Assembly (NCBI RefSeq): GCF_008704855.1
Contig: NZ_CP023691.1
Location: 496,001 to 560,000, forward strand
Direction of reading: 5' to 3'
Length of the DNA: 64,000 nucleotides
DNA from: Streptomyces platensis
Lineage (GTDB): Bacteria; Actinomycetota; Actinomycetes; Streptomycetales; Streptomycetaceae
Made by a program: the position numbers and the translations under genes. Position 1 is the first letter of the stretch. Each line of letters opens with the position of its first letter. The notes under the pieces were generated by a model. It made no database searches. It was not told the DNA's origin and saw only the letters and a program-made list of their open reading frames with translations. Shown here one piece after another: positions 41,414 through 50,821 of the stretch.

Positions 41414-44400
41414 GCTCGGTGCACTCCGGGCCCTCCGTCCAGGCCCCAGAAAGTGACGGTGCCCGGCACTCCGTCGACGAGGTTCTCGCGGCCGCCGTGG
41501 TCGTGCTCGGGCGGTACGAGGACCGGGATCAGCTCGCCCTGGACGTCACGGTAGACGCCGCGGACGCAGCACCCGGGACCCCCGCGGTGCACCGCGTCGT
41601 CGTGGACTGTGCCCCCTCGGCCACCTTCGCGCAGGTGCGCGCCACGCTCGCCGGCCAACTCCCGTCCCCACGGCCCGCGGGGCGCTGGGCCGTCCAGGTC
41701 GCCGACCCCGATGCCCTGGACCCGGGCGCCGGTGCCCGGCCCGCGGGCCGGGGCGAACTCACCGTGCGGCAGGGCGCCGATCCCACGCTCGTCCTCGACC
41801 ACCCGCACGCGTCCGGTCCCGGCCTCCACGAGGCGGTCACCCGCGTGCTCGCCGCCGGCACCGCCCGCCCCGGACAGGAGCTGGCCGAACTCCCCGTGCT
41901 CTCCCCGGACGAGACCGATATCCAGCGGCAGCGGCTCACGGGCGCACCGTCCCCGGTACCGGCGGAGACCACGATCCATGAGCTCGTCCGGGACGCGGCC
42001 CGCCGGCACCCCGAGCGGGTCGCGGCGGCCTGCGACGCGGAGAGCCTCACATACGGGGAACTCGTGGAGCGCTCCGACCGGGTGGCCGGGGCCGTGCTGG
42101 CCCACGGGATCGCACGGGGCGAGGTCGTGGCCGTCGTCGCCGAACGGTCGTGCGCGGTGCTCACCGCGGCCCTCGGCGTGCTCACCGCGGGCGGCGCGTT
42201 CTTCCTGCTCGACCCCACACTGCCGGCCGCCCGCCGGGAACAACTCCTGGCGGCGGCCGGGGTGCGGCTGGTCGTCACCACCCGGGCCGGGCGTGACGCG
42301 CTCACGGCGGACCGCCCCACCCTCGTCCTCGAAGACCTCGGACCGGCCGACGCCATCGGGGACCGCCCGAAGCTGCACGGCGACGATCTCGCGTACCTCA
42401 TGTTCACCTCCGGCTCCCGGGGCAAGCCGAAGGGCGTCCTGGTCCGCCACCGGTCGTTCGTCAACCGTCAGCGGTGGCTCATCGACCGCCTCGGCCTCGG
42501 CCCGGAGGATGTGTCGCTCGGGCGCACGGCGCTGTCGTTCGACCCCGCCGTCTGCGAGATGTTCCGTCTGCTGCCGGTCGGCGGGCGGGTCTGGTTCCTG
42601 CCCACCGGCCACGAGCGTGACCCGGCGCGGGTGCTCGACGCCATCGAGCGCCGGCGCGTCACCGTCGTGGACCTGGTGCCCTCTCCCTTGCGCAGCCTGC
42701 TGGAACACGTGGCCACGCTCGGCCTCTTCTCCTCGGTCTCGTCGCTGCGGTGGGTGCTGGCCGGTGCCGAGACCCTGCACCCCTGGCTGGTAGAGCTGTT
42801 CGAGGAGGTCGCCGGCCGCCGCGGCGGTGCGCATCTGCTCAACGGCTGGGGCGCGACCGAGGTCTGCGTCGATGTCACCTCGTTCGACTGCTCGGTCGGA
42901 CCGGTCCGCGAGCCGGTGCCCGTCGGCCGTCCGATCCCGGGGACCGGGGTCGCCGTGCTCGACCGTCACGGACGGTTCACGCCACTCGGGGTACCGGGTG
43001 AGCTCTTCGTCCGCGGCCGCTGCCTGGCCGCCGGCTACCTCGACGACGCCGAGCTGACCGACGAACGATTCGTCCAACGCCCGGTCGCGGGACCGGAGCT
43101 GCTCTACCGCAGTGGCGACCGGGTCCGGTGGCGCGCCGATGGGAATCTGGAGTTCCTGGGGCGGCTCGACGACGAGCTTTCGGTCCGCGGGCAGCGGATC
43201 GCGCCCGCCGAGATCGAGGCCGTGCTGCGCCGCCATCCCGCGGTGGACGACGCCCTCGTCCGCACCGTGGGCGAGGGCGCGTCGGCGGCGGGCAGCGAGC
43301 GGCTGATCGCCTGGGTGACGCACGACGCGTCATCGGCCCCGCCCGAGCCGGGCGAACTCCGCACCCACCTGGCCGAGTTTTTGCCGTCCACCATGGTCCC
43401 CGAGGTCGTCCACGTGCTGGACGCCTTCCCCCGGACCGTGCACGACAAGGTCGACGTCAAGGCCCTCCCGACGGCCTCCCCGGCGCTTGCGGGCGACTCG
43501 GCGACGGGCCCGCTCCCCTCCCCGTCCGCATCGGTCGAGGACACCCTCGTCGCCCTGTGGCGGGAGGTCCTGAACGGTGCGGCGACCGGTCCGGACGACG
43601 ACCTGATCGCCCGGGGTGCCACCTCGCTGGACGCCGCTCGGGTGGCGACGCGCGCGGCAGCGAGCCTGTGCGGGCGCCTGGACGTGCTCACCATCTTCGC
43701 GCACCCCACGATCCGCGCCCAGGCAGCGGTGATCCGGGACTGCGACCACGCCTCGTGCCGGGTCGCCCGCCTTACGCCCACGCCTGCGACCGAGACGGCC
43801 CCGGCGTCCCACAGCCAGCTTCGCCACTGGATCACCAGCCGCTTCGACGCCACGTCCTCGGCGTACAACATCGCGGTCGGCATCGAACTGGCCGAGGTCC
43901 CCGACCCCGCCGTCTTGCGCACGGCGCTGGACGAACTGACCGTTCGTCACGAGATTCTGCGCACCACGTTCGCACTGGAGGACGGCGAGCTCGTCCAGCG
44001 CATCCGGCCCCCGCAACCCGGCTGGGTGCCCGTGGAGGTCGGTGCGGCGGCCGACCCGTCGCGCCATCTGCGGGCGGTGAGCGAGCGGCCGTTCGACACC
44101 GAGGCCGGGCCCCTGCTGCGGCTCGGCCTGATCACCCCGGCCGATGCGGGGCGGACACCCGACCGGGGCACCGTGCTGTACCTGGTGATCCACCATCTGA
44201 TCAGCGACACCTGGTCGTTGACGCTGCTGCTCACCGAGCTGGCGGCCCGGTGCCGGGCCCTCGCCGCCGGGGACGGCCCGGCGGAACTGCCGCCCGCCCG
44301 CCTCCAGTACCGCGACTACGCCGCCTGGGAACAGGCGCGGCTGGCCGGTCCGGCGGGGCAGCGGATGCGCGGCTTCTGGACCGATCAGCTGGCCGGGCCG

Positions 44401-47400
44401 CTGCCGGCCCTGGGCCTCCCGCTGGACGCCCCGCGCGGCTCCGCGAAGGTCCCCGGCGCCGACGTGCAGCGCTTCGCGCTCGATCCCGAGGTCACCGACG
44501 CGCTGCGGTCGTGGGCCGGGGGCCACCGGGCCACCATGTTCATGGCGCTGCTCACCGCGACCTCCGCATGGCTGCACCGGCTCACCGGCCAGCGCGATCT
44601 GGTGGTCGGTACCCCGGTGGCCGGCCGCCCGCACCTCGACCTCGAAGATGTCCTCGGCTCCTTCGTCAACAGCGTGGCGCTCCGGGTCGCCGTGGACCCG
44701 GAGGCGTCGCCCGAGGAGCTCCTCGCCCATGTCCGGTCGACCGCCCTGGAGGCGTTCGCCCACGAGGAATACCCTCTCGACCTCCTCGTACGGGACCTCG
44801 GCCTGGTGCGCGACCCCGAACGCTCGGCCCTGTTCGACGTGATGCTGGTCCTCCAGAACGCGCCCGGGGCACGGACGGAGTCCGTGTGGGGGGAGCCCAG
44901 CGCCCGCCGGGTCGATGTCGACCGCGGCGTCGGCAAGCTCGACATGATCGTCACCTTTGTCGAGGACGAGGACGGGCTGCGCGGCGAGATCGAGTACGAC
45001 TCCCACCTCTTCGCGAGCACGACGATCGAGCGCTGGCTCACCGGGCTGTCGCGCACGATCGCGGCGCTCCCGCACTCCGGCGGCGCTACCGCGGCCGCCG
45101 TGGCCCGCAAGGCACTTGACGCCCCGACGGAACCGGTCCTGCTCCACACGGCCGTGGAGCGCCATGCCCGGCTCACCCCCGCGCGGACCGCGGTGGTGTG
45201 CGAGGACCGGGTCCTCACGTACGGGGAACTCAACAGCCGGGCGAACCGGCTCGCCCGCCGGCTGCGCGACGAATTCGGCGTGGCCCCTGGGAAGATCGTC
45301 GGCTACGCGGTCGAGCGCTCCGAGCGGGTGCCCGTCATCCAGCTCGCGGTCCTCAAGGCGGGCGGCGCCTTCCTGGGGATCGATCCGGCCCATCCCGAGG
45401 CGCGCAGCCGCGCCGTGCTCGAAGACGCCCGGCCGGTCCTGCTGGTCGTCGACCGTCACGAGCAGGGCTGCCGCCCGGAGGGCGTGGAGTGGCTCCCCGT
45501 GCTCGCCCTCGATGACGCACCCGAGCTGTCCGACGACGGCGAGGGGGCGGCCGACCTCACCCCGTCCGCCGGCGCGGACGACCCCGCGTACGTCATCTAC
45601 ACCTCGGGCAGCACCGGCACGCCCAAGGGTGTCGTGGTGGAGCACCGGAACGCCCTCGCGCTGCTGTGGGCCGGCGGCTGGCCGTTCGACTTCCGGGACG
45701 ACGACGTCTGGACATCGACGCACTCGTTCGCCTTCGACTTCTCCGTCTGGGAACTCCATCTGCCGCTCTCCCGCGGCGCCCGGGTCGTGATCATTACCGA
45801 GGCGACGCGCCGGGACCCGCGCCAGCTGCTCCCGGTCCTCGTACGGGAGCGGGTGACCGTGCTGTCCCAGGTCCCCAGCACCTTCGAGCGCGCGGTGGAC
45901 GCCCTCGACCGCCGCCCGGAACTGGCGCCGGCCTCCCTGCGCTACGTGATATTCGGCGGCGAGCCGATCAATCCCGGGGCCGTCCGGCGCTTCGCCGGGC
46001 ACCTGCCCGGGGTGGACCTGGTCAACGGCTACGGCATCACCGAGACCACCGTCTTCACGACCTTCAAACGACTCGACCTCTCCGAGGCGCCCGAAGCGGC
46101 CGACGCGCCGCCGTCCGACATGCAGAACATCGGCCGCCCGATCGGCACGATGAGCGTGGAACTGCGGGACACGGACGGGAAGCTGGTTCCCGAGGGCAGC
46201 GTCGGAGAGATCGTCATCAGCGGGCCCGCGGTGGCCCGTGGCTACCTCGGCCGGCCCGAGGAGACCGCCCGGGTCTTCGGGGTGCACGCGGACGACCCCG
46301 GGGCCGGGGGCCATGACGGCCGCCCGCCCCGGAGGTGGTACCGCTCCGGAGACCTCGCCCGCCGCCTCCCCTCCGGTGACCTGGTGTTCGTCGGACGGCG
46401 GGACCGCCAGGTCAAGATCCGCGGCTATCGGGTGGAACTCGAAGAGGTCCGCTCCGCGATCCTGAGCACGGGGCTGCTGGCCGGCGACGCCGTGACCGAC
46501 GTCCGGACCGGGCCCCACGACACCCCGACGATGGTGGCCTACCTCGACGACCGCGACCGGGAGCAGATCCCCGCCCTGCGCCAACGGCTCCAGGAGCTGC
46601 TGCCCGCGCCCATGATCCCCGCGTCCTTCGTCACCGTTGACGACTGGCCGACCACGGCCAACGGGAAGGCGGACCTGGACGCGCTCCGCGCCCGGTACTC
46701 CGGCGACCGGCAGGACCCTGCCGAAGACCGGCCGGAGCCGACGGCGACGGACCAGGGTGCCACGGGCGGCGCGCCCGACACGATGGCCTTGCTGGGGGAG
46801 CTGTGGGGCGAGCTGCTCGGCCACTGCGACCTCGGCCCGGACGACAACTTCTTCACCGTCGGGGGCCATTCCCTGCTGGCCGTGGCGCTGGTGACCAGGG
46901 TGGAGGAGAACCTGGGCGTCGTCCTCGGCCTGGAGGACGTGCTGACGCATGCCACGCTCGCGGGCCAGGCGGAGCTGATCGACGCCCGCCGCACACCGGC
47001 CGTGGAGCAGCCCGCCACCGGACCGGAACCGCTCCCCGCGGCACCGGACTCCGGCGACCACCCGTTGTCGCCCGCGCAGTCGGAGTTCTGGCTGCTCGAC
47101 CAGTTCCGGGCCCCGGGGACACCGGCGGCGACACCCGAGATCCTGGACCTGGGCACCCCGTGGGACCCCGCGGCAGACCGGGCGGCGTTCGCCCGGCTCG
47201 TCGAGTCCTTCGAGATCCTGCGCACCGATTTCCCGCTGGCCGGCGCACACCCCCGGCAGCGGATCCGTCCACACGGCCATGCGGACGCGCTCCGGCTGAC
47301 CGACCTGTCCCGCCCGCCCACGGCCGAGGACCTGCGGAAACTCCTCGACGAGGAGGCGGCCCGGCCGCTGGACCTCACCGAGGGCCCGCTGTTCCGGCTC

Positions 47401-48384
47401 CATCTGGTCCGGCGCCCGGACACGTCGACACTCGCCGTCGTCACCGCCCACCACATCGTGTGGGACGGCATGTCCTGCGATGTGCTCACCCGGTGGTGGC
47501 AGCAGGACCGGCAGGCGCAGCGGGCGGGCGACGTCACCCCCCGGCGTCCGGCGCGTCAGTTCCGCGATATCGCCGCCCGGCAACTCGACTACCTCCAGAG
47601 CCCGGAGGGGCGCGCGGAACTCGCGTGGTGGACCGGGCGGTTGACCGGGGCCCACCGCACCCGCCTCGATCTCACGCCGCTGGGCATCGGCCACCCGTCC
47701 GGGCCCCGGGACTTCCTCGGGCGTCGCCACCGGGTGACGGTGGACGCCGGACGCACCCGCGCCCTCCAGACGCTCTGCTCCGACGCGCAGACCACGCTGT
47801 TCGCGGGGCTGCACGCCGTCGTCAAGGCGTTTCTGTTCGCCCTGACCCGGCAGACCGACCTCGTGGTGATGTCACCGGTGTCGTTGCGGGACGGGCGGGT
47901 CCTGGAGGAGCAGCTCGGCCCGCTGATCAATACGGTCGCCCTCCGCGACCATGTCGAGCCCCGCGAGCCGTTCCGCGCCCTGCTGGACTCCGTACGCCAC
48001 TCGGTTGTCGACGCGCTGGCCCACCGGCGGATCCCGCCGGGGGACATCGGCCGGGCGCTGGGGCTGGACGCCGACGCGCCGCTGGCCGACATCGGTCTGA
48101 CTCTCCAGCCCCGGACGGGTACCACCGAGGCCGCCTGGACGGAAGAGGTCTTCGGCGCGCACACCCCGCTGTGGTTCGACATCACCGAGCAGGCGGACAC
48201 CCTGCACGTCGAGATCGTGGCGCCACGTGCCCGCATCGACGACGACACCCTCGCCGAACTCGGGCGGGCCTTCCTCCGGATCGTGGGGCTGCTCCTCGAT
48301 CACGCGGATGCCCCGCTGGACCAGGCCGTGGGTGCCCGGCCGGCGGAGTCCCCGGCCCCCCTGACCATCGAGCTGCGCTACTGA
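41410..48384 (+). CDS. Nonribosomal peptide synthetase 1: half-C, A1, T1, C, A2, T2, C
   Basis: This 2324-aa synthetase consists of a degenerate half-condensation region without HHxxxDG (about 1-170), A1 (about 185-690; SGSRGKPKGV), T1 (Ser in GATSL, about 735), C (about 800-1225; HHLISDTWS), A2 (about 1248-1755; TSGSTGTPKGV), T2 (GGHSLL, about 1817) and a final C (about 1885-2320; HHIVWDGMS). My hand-aligned ten-residue pocket codes are A1 DPCDVAGVDK, with two internal Asp suggesting a basic substrate, and A2 DFWSIGGVFK, near Val/Thr codes. I infer A1 loads beta-homolysine and A2 Val or hydroxy-Val. No thioesterase is present. The tail ends APLTIELRY. Codes are hand-made. Confidence 0.92.
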   Translation: MSSVHSGPSVQAPESDGARHSVDEVLAAAVVVLGRYEDRDQLALDVTVDAADAAPGTPAVHRVVVDCAPSATFAQVRATLAGQLPSPRPAGRWAVQVADPDALDPGAGARPAGRGELTVRQGADPTLVLDHPHASGPGLHEAVTRVLAAGTARPGQELAELPVLSPDETDIQRQRLTGAPSPVPAETTIHELVRDAARRHPERVAAACDAESLTYGELVERSDRVAGAVLAHGIARGEVVAVVAERSCAVLTAALGVLTAGGAFFLLDPTLPAARREQLLAAAGVRLVVTTRAGRDALTADRPTLVLEDLGPADAIGDRPKLHGDDLAYLMFTSGSRGKPKGVLVRHRSFVNRQRWLIDRLGLGPEDVSLGRTALSFDPAVCEMFRLLPVGGRVWFLPTGHERDPARVLDAIERRRVTVVDLVPSPLRSLLEHVATLGLFSSVSSLRWVLAGAETLHPWLVELFEEVAGRRGGAHLLNGWGATEVCVDVTSFDCSVGPVREPVPVGRPIPGTGVAVLDRHGRFTPLGVPGELFVRGRCLAAGYLDDAELTDERFVQRPVAGPELLYRSGDRVRWRADGNLEFLGRLDDELSVRGQRIAPAEIEAVLRRHPAVDDALVRTVGEGASAAGSERLIAWVTHDASSAPPEPGELRTHLAEFLPSTMVPEVVHVLDAFPRTVHDKVDVKALPTASPALAGDSATGPLPSPSASVEDTLVALWREVLNGAATGPDDDLIARGATSLDAARVATRAAASLCGRLDVLTIFAHPTIRAQAAVIRDCDHASCRVARLTPTPATETAPASHSQLRHWITSRFDATSSAYNIAVGIELAEVPDPAVLRTALDELTVRHEILRTTFALEDGELVQRIRPPQPGWVPVEVGAAADPSRHLRAVSERPFDTEAGPLLRLGLITPADAGRTPDRGTVLYLVIHHLISDTWSLTLLLTELAARCRALAAGDGPAELPPARLQYRDYAAWEQARLAGPAGQRMRGFWTDQLAGPLPALGLPLDAPRGSAKVPGADVQRFALDPEVTDALRSWAGGHRATMFMALLTATSAWLHRLTGQRDLVVGTPVAGRPHLDLEDVLGSFVNSVALRVAVDPEASPEELLAHVRSTALEAFAHEEYPLDLLVRDLGLVRDPERSALFDVMLVLQNAPGARTESVWGEPSARRVDVDRGVGKLDMIVTFVEDEDGLRGEIEYDSHLFASTTIERWLTGLSRTIAALPHSGGATAAAVARKALDAPTEPVLLHTAVERHARLTPARTAVVCEDRVLTYGELNSRANRLARRLRDEFGVAPGKIVGYAVERSERVPVIQLAVLKAGGAFLGIDPAHPEARSRAVLEDARPVLLVVDRHEQGCRPEGVEWLPVLALDDAPELSDDGEGAADLTPSAGADDPAYVIYTSGSTGTPKGVVVEHRNALALLWAGGWPFDFRDDDVWTSTHSFAFDFSVWELHLPLSRGARVVIITEATRRDPRQLLPVLVRERVTVLSQVPSTFERAVDALDRRPELAPASLRYVIFGGEPINPGAVRRFAGHLPGVDLVNGYGITETTVFTTFKRLDLSEAPEAADAPPSDMQNIGRPIGTMSVELRDTDGKLVPEGSVGEIVISGPAVARGYLGRPEETARVFGVHADDPGAGGHDGRPPRRWYRSGDLARRLPSGDLVFVGRRDRQVKIRGYRVELEEVRSAILSTGLLAGDAVTDVRTGPHDTPTMVAYLDDRDREQIPALRQRLQELLPAPMIPASFVTVDDWPTTANGKADLDALRARYSGDRQDPAEDRPEPTATDQGATGGAPDTMALLGELWGELLGHCDLGPDDNFFTVGGHSLLAVALVTRVEENLGVVLGLEDVLTHATLAGQAELIDARRTPAVEQPATGPEPLPAAPDSGDHPLSPAQSEFWLLDQFRAPGTPAATPEILDLGTPWDPAADRAAFARLVESFEILRTDFPLAGAHPRQRIRPHGHADALRLTDLSRPPTAEDLRKLLDEEAARPLDLTEGPLFRLHLVRRPDTSTLAVVTAHHIVWDGMSCDVLTRWWQQDRQAQRAGDVTPRRPARQFRDIAARQLDYLQSPEGRAELAWWTGRLTGAHRTRLDLTPLGIGHPSGPRDFLGRRHRVTVDAGRTRALQTLCSDAQTTLFAGLHAVVKAFLFALTRQTDLVVMSPVSLRDGRVLEEQLGPLINTVALRDHVEPREPFRALLDSVRHSVVDALAHRRIPPGDIGRALGLDADAPLADIGLTLQPRTGTTEAAWTEEVFGAHTPLWFDITEQADTLHVEIVAPRARIDDDTLAELGRAFLRIVGLLLDHADAPLDQAVGARPAESPAPLTIELRY

Positions 48385-48434
48385 GCGCTGATTCCGGGAC
48401 CGGTGCGAAGCGGTCCCCGCCGAAAGGAGCAGAG

Positions 48435-49169
48435 GTGGACACTCAGGAAATACTGTCGGCCCAGCACCATCATGAGCCGGCCGACCATGAGGTCTGGCGG
48501 CACCTCTACCGCCAGCAGTTGGATCTCGTGCCGCTGGCCGCGCCGGCCATCTACCTGGAGGGGCTCGACCTGCTCGGCCTCCCCGCCGATCATGTGCCCG
48601 ATCTCGACCGGGTGAACGAGCGCTCCCGCGCGATCACCGGCTGGACGTTCGTCGCGGTGGACGGCCTGGTGAAGGGGGCCGACTTCTTCGCCATGCTCTT
48701 GAACCGGCGATTCCCCGTCACCAACCAGATGCGCAAGCCGGCGGAGATCCGCTTCGCCGAACTGCCCGACCTGTTCCACGACTTGTTCGGCCACGGCCCC
48801 TTCCTGGCACACCCGCGCACGGCGGATCTGTACCGGGAGTTCGGCCGGATCGGGGTCCGCTGCGCGGAGCACCCCGATGAACTCGCGCTGCTCCAGAGCA
48901 TCATGTGGACCACTCTGGAGGCGGGTCTGATACGGACGCCCGACGGGCTCCGGGCGCTGGGCGGCGCCATCCTGTCCTCGGCCGACGAGATCCAGCAGTG
49001 CCTCGACCCGGCCGCCGCGACCGAGGCCTTCGACCCGGAGGTGGTGCGGCGCGCGACGTTCGACATCCTCCAGCTCCAGAACCGGTACTTCGTCATCGAG
49101 GACCTCGCGGAGATCGAGTCGGCGCTGGCCGACCTGGACGCCCGGGTCGACGAGGGAGACCGCTCATGA
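48435..49169 (+). CDS. Pterin-dependent aromatic amino acid hydroxylase
   Basis: This 244-aa protein is of the phenylalanine-hydroxylase family, nonheme-iron enzymes using tetrahydropterin and O2. The iron motif PDLFHDLFGHGP supplies H115 and H120, and E162 lies in MWTTLEAGL; ITGWTFVAVDGLVKGADFFA matches the pterin region. It is bacterial-size, without a regulatory domain. In a peptide cluster it resembles the Phe 3-hydroxylase of pacidamycin biosynthesis in context, so meta-hydroxylation of Phe (perhaps twice) is plausible; ordinary Phe-to-Tyr activity cannot be excluded. GTG start with AAAGGAG; stop overlaps the next gene as ATGA. Confidence 0.88.
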   Translation: MDTQEILSAQHHHEPADHEVWRHLYRQQLDLVPLAAPAIYLEGLDLLGLPADHVPDLDRVNERSRAITGWTFVAVDGLVKGADFFAMLLNRRFPVTNQMRKPAEIRFAELPDLFHDLFGHGPFLAHPRTADLYREFGRIGVRCAEHPDELALLQSIMWTTLEAGLIRTPDGLRALGGAILSSADEIQQCLDPAAATEAFDPEVVRRATFDILQLQNRYFVIEDLAEIESALADLDARVDEGDRS

Positions 49170-50821
49170 CGAAGCCGCAGACCACTACGGGGTACTTCCT
49201 CCGCGGGGATGTCGAGGTCGAGCCGCTGGTCGACCGCTGGTATGCGTGGGTGCACCTGGTCTCCCCGGCGACGGCCGCGTTCGTCACCATGGAGCGTCAT
49301 CTGCGGATGATGGAGTCCTACGTCCGCTCCCCCGCGATGCACGCCGCCGCGGCGGCGAACCCGGCGACGCGCAGCGGCCCGTTCCTCGACCTCGGCGGAG
49401 CCAAGGTCGCCGAGGTCCAGGCGCTGCTGGACGCGACCCGTACCAAGGCGAAGCGCCAGCAGGACTTCGTGGCGGCGTTCGGCGAGCTCGACACACTCCT
49501 GGAGAGCATGACCGGTGGCGCGCTGGAACCGCTGTACCCCTCCGTCCCGGCCGCGCTCCAGGGCCTGGTGGAGCTGGAGTACGACCGCCACAACCGGGCA
49601 CGGTGCCGGCTCTACGAACGACTGCTCTACGCCGATGCGCTGGCCGACCCGTCGGGGCAGTGTCTGCGGCTGGTGCGCACGGACCGGGACGGCGACCGTC
49701 CCTTCGCGTTCTCCACTCCCCGCCTGCCCGTGGTGGAGGACCCGGACGACGCCGACGGCGCGGCCTGGGAGGGCGCCGTGGAACTCGACCTGCCCTTCGC
49801 CACGCCGGCGCTGGACACCCTGTTCCGCGCCCGCACCGAACCCGTCGATCCGGACGAGCTCGCCGACGAGCTGGGCCTGGACGCCGGTGCCCGTGCGCGC
49901 TTCCGCGAGCTGTTCACCACCACTCCCCCGCGGACGCCGGGCGAGCGCGCGGACTCGCGGCCCGGGCCGGGCCAGGTCCGGGTGACCTACTTCGGGCACG
50001 CCTGCGTGCTGGTGGAGGACGACGAGGTCAGCATCCTCGTCGACCCCGTGCTCCCCTACGACCACGCATCCGACGTGCCGCGCCGCTCCTTCGCGGATCT
50101 GCCCGACCGGATCGACTACGTACTGATCACCCACGCCCACCACGACCATGTGCTGCCCGAGACCCTGCTCCAGATCCGGCACAAGGTGGGGACGGTCATC
50201 GTGCCCGGCAACGACGGCGGCGGGCTCATGGACCCCTCACTGCGCCTCGTCGTCGAGCATCTGGGCTTCCCCGATGTCCGTGAGGTGCGGGAGCTCGACG
50301 TCACCCACCTCCCCAACGGGGCGATCACCGCCATCCCGTTCGTCGGTGAGCACCACGACCTGGCGATCCGGTCGAAGTCCACCTACCACGTCCGCCTCGG
50401 CGGCCTGACGGCACTGTTCGGGGCCGACACGGCCAACGTCAACCCGGCGCTCTACGACCGCGTGCACGACCTGGTCGGCGACGTCGACCTGCTGTTCCTG
50501 GGCATGGAGTGCGAGGGCGCGCCGGCGAGCTGGGTCTACGCCCCGTACTTCGCCCATCCGCTCGACCGGGACCACGACCAGAGCCGGCGGGGGCGCGCGT
50601 CCACGTGCGACGAGGCCCTCGACGTCGTCGAGCGCTTCCGCAGCTCGGCGGTCTATGTGTACGCGATGGGCGAGGAGCCCTGGCTCTACCCCCTACTGGG
50701 CATCCCGTACACCGATGAGTCCCTCGCGATCCGGGAGGCCAAGCGGCTGGTCGAGACCTGCCGTGAGCAGGGCCGCCACTCCGAGCGGCTCTACGGTGCG
50801 AAGCGTTGGAGCGTGTCGTGA
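49166..50821 (+). CDS. CmlA-type diiron beta-hydroxylase (MBL fold), copy 2
   Basis: This 551-aa protein is a paralogue of 33035-34642 with the same two-part layout. It has the N-terminal helical domain (EPLVDRWYAWVHLVSPATAA) and MBL-fold diiron domain with LITHAHHDH (HxHxDH), FVGEHHDL (bridging Glu) and LFGADTANV. It is placed directly before NRPS 2 (GTGA overlap) and after the aromatic hydroxylase. It probably hydroxylates the beta-carbon of the aromatic aminoacyl group on NRPS 2, a likely prelude to a dehydroamino acid. Confidence 0.85.
   Translation: MTKPQTTTGYFLRGDVEVEPLVDRWYAWVHLVSPATAAFVTMERHLRMMESYVRSPAMHAAAAANPATRSGPFLDLGGAKVAEVQALLDATRTKAKRQQDFVAAFGELDTLLESMTGGALEPLYPSVPAALQGLVELEYDRHNRARCRLYERLLYADALADPSGQCLRLVRTDRDGDRPFAFSTPRLPVVEDPDDADGAAWEGAVELDLPFATPALDTLFRARTEPVDPDELADELGLDAGARARFRELFTTTPPRTPGERADSRPGPGQVRVTYFGHACVLVEDDEVSILVDPVLPYDHASDVPRRSFADLPDRIDYVLITHAHHDHVLPETLLQIRHKVGTVIVPGNDGGGLMDPSLRLVVEHLGFPDVREVRELDVTHLPNGAITAIPFVGEHHDLAIRSKSTYHVRLGGLTALFGADTANVNPALYDRVHDLVGDVDLLFLGMECEGAPASWVYAPYFAHPLDRDHDQSRRGRASTCDEALDVVERFRSSAVYVYAMGEEPWLYPLLGIPYTDESLAIREAKRLVETCREQGRHSERLYGAKRWSVS

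Noticed and set aside
43330..47814. Open frame of about 1490 codons on the minus strand opposite NRPS 1
   Set aside because: It mirrors the GC-rich codon pattern of NRPS 1, has no recognisable domain and would overlap a fully motif-supported synthetase.
33035..50821. Metallo-beta-lactamase resistance enzymes
   Set aside because: Both proteins have the CmlA N-terminal domain and the bridging-Glu motif, which point to oxygenases rather than hydrolases.
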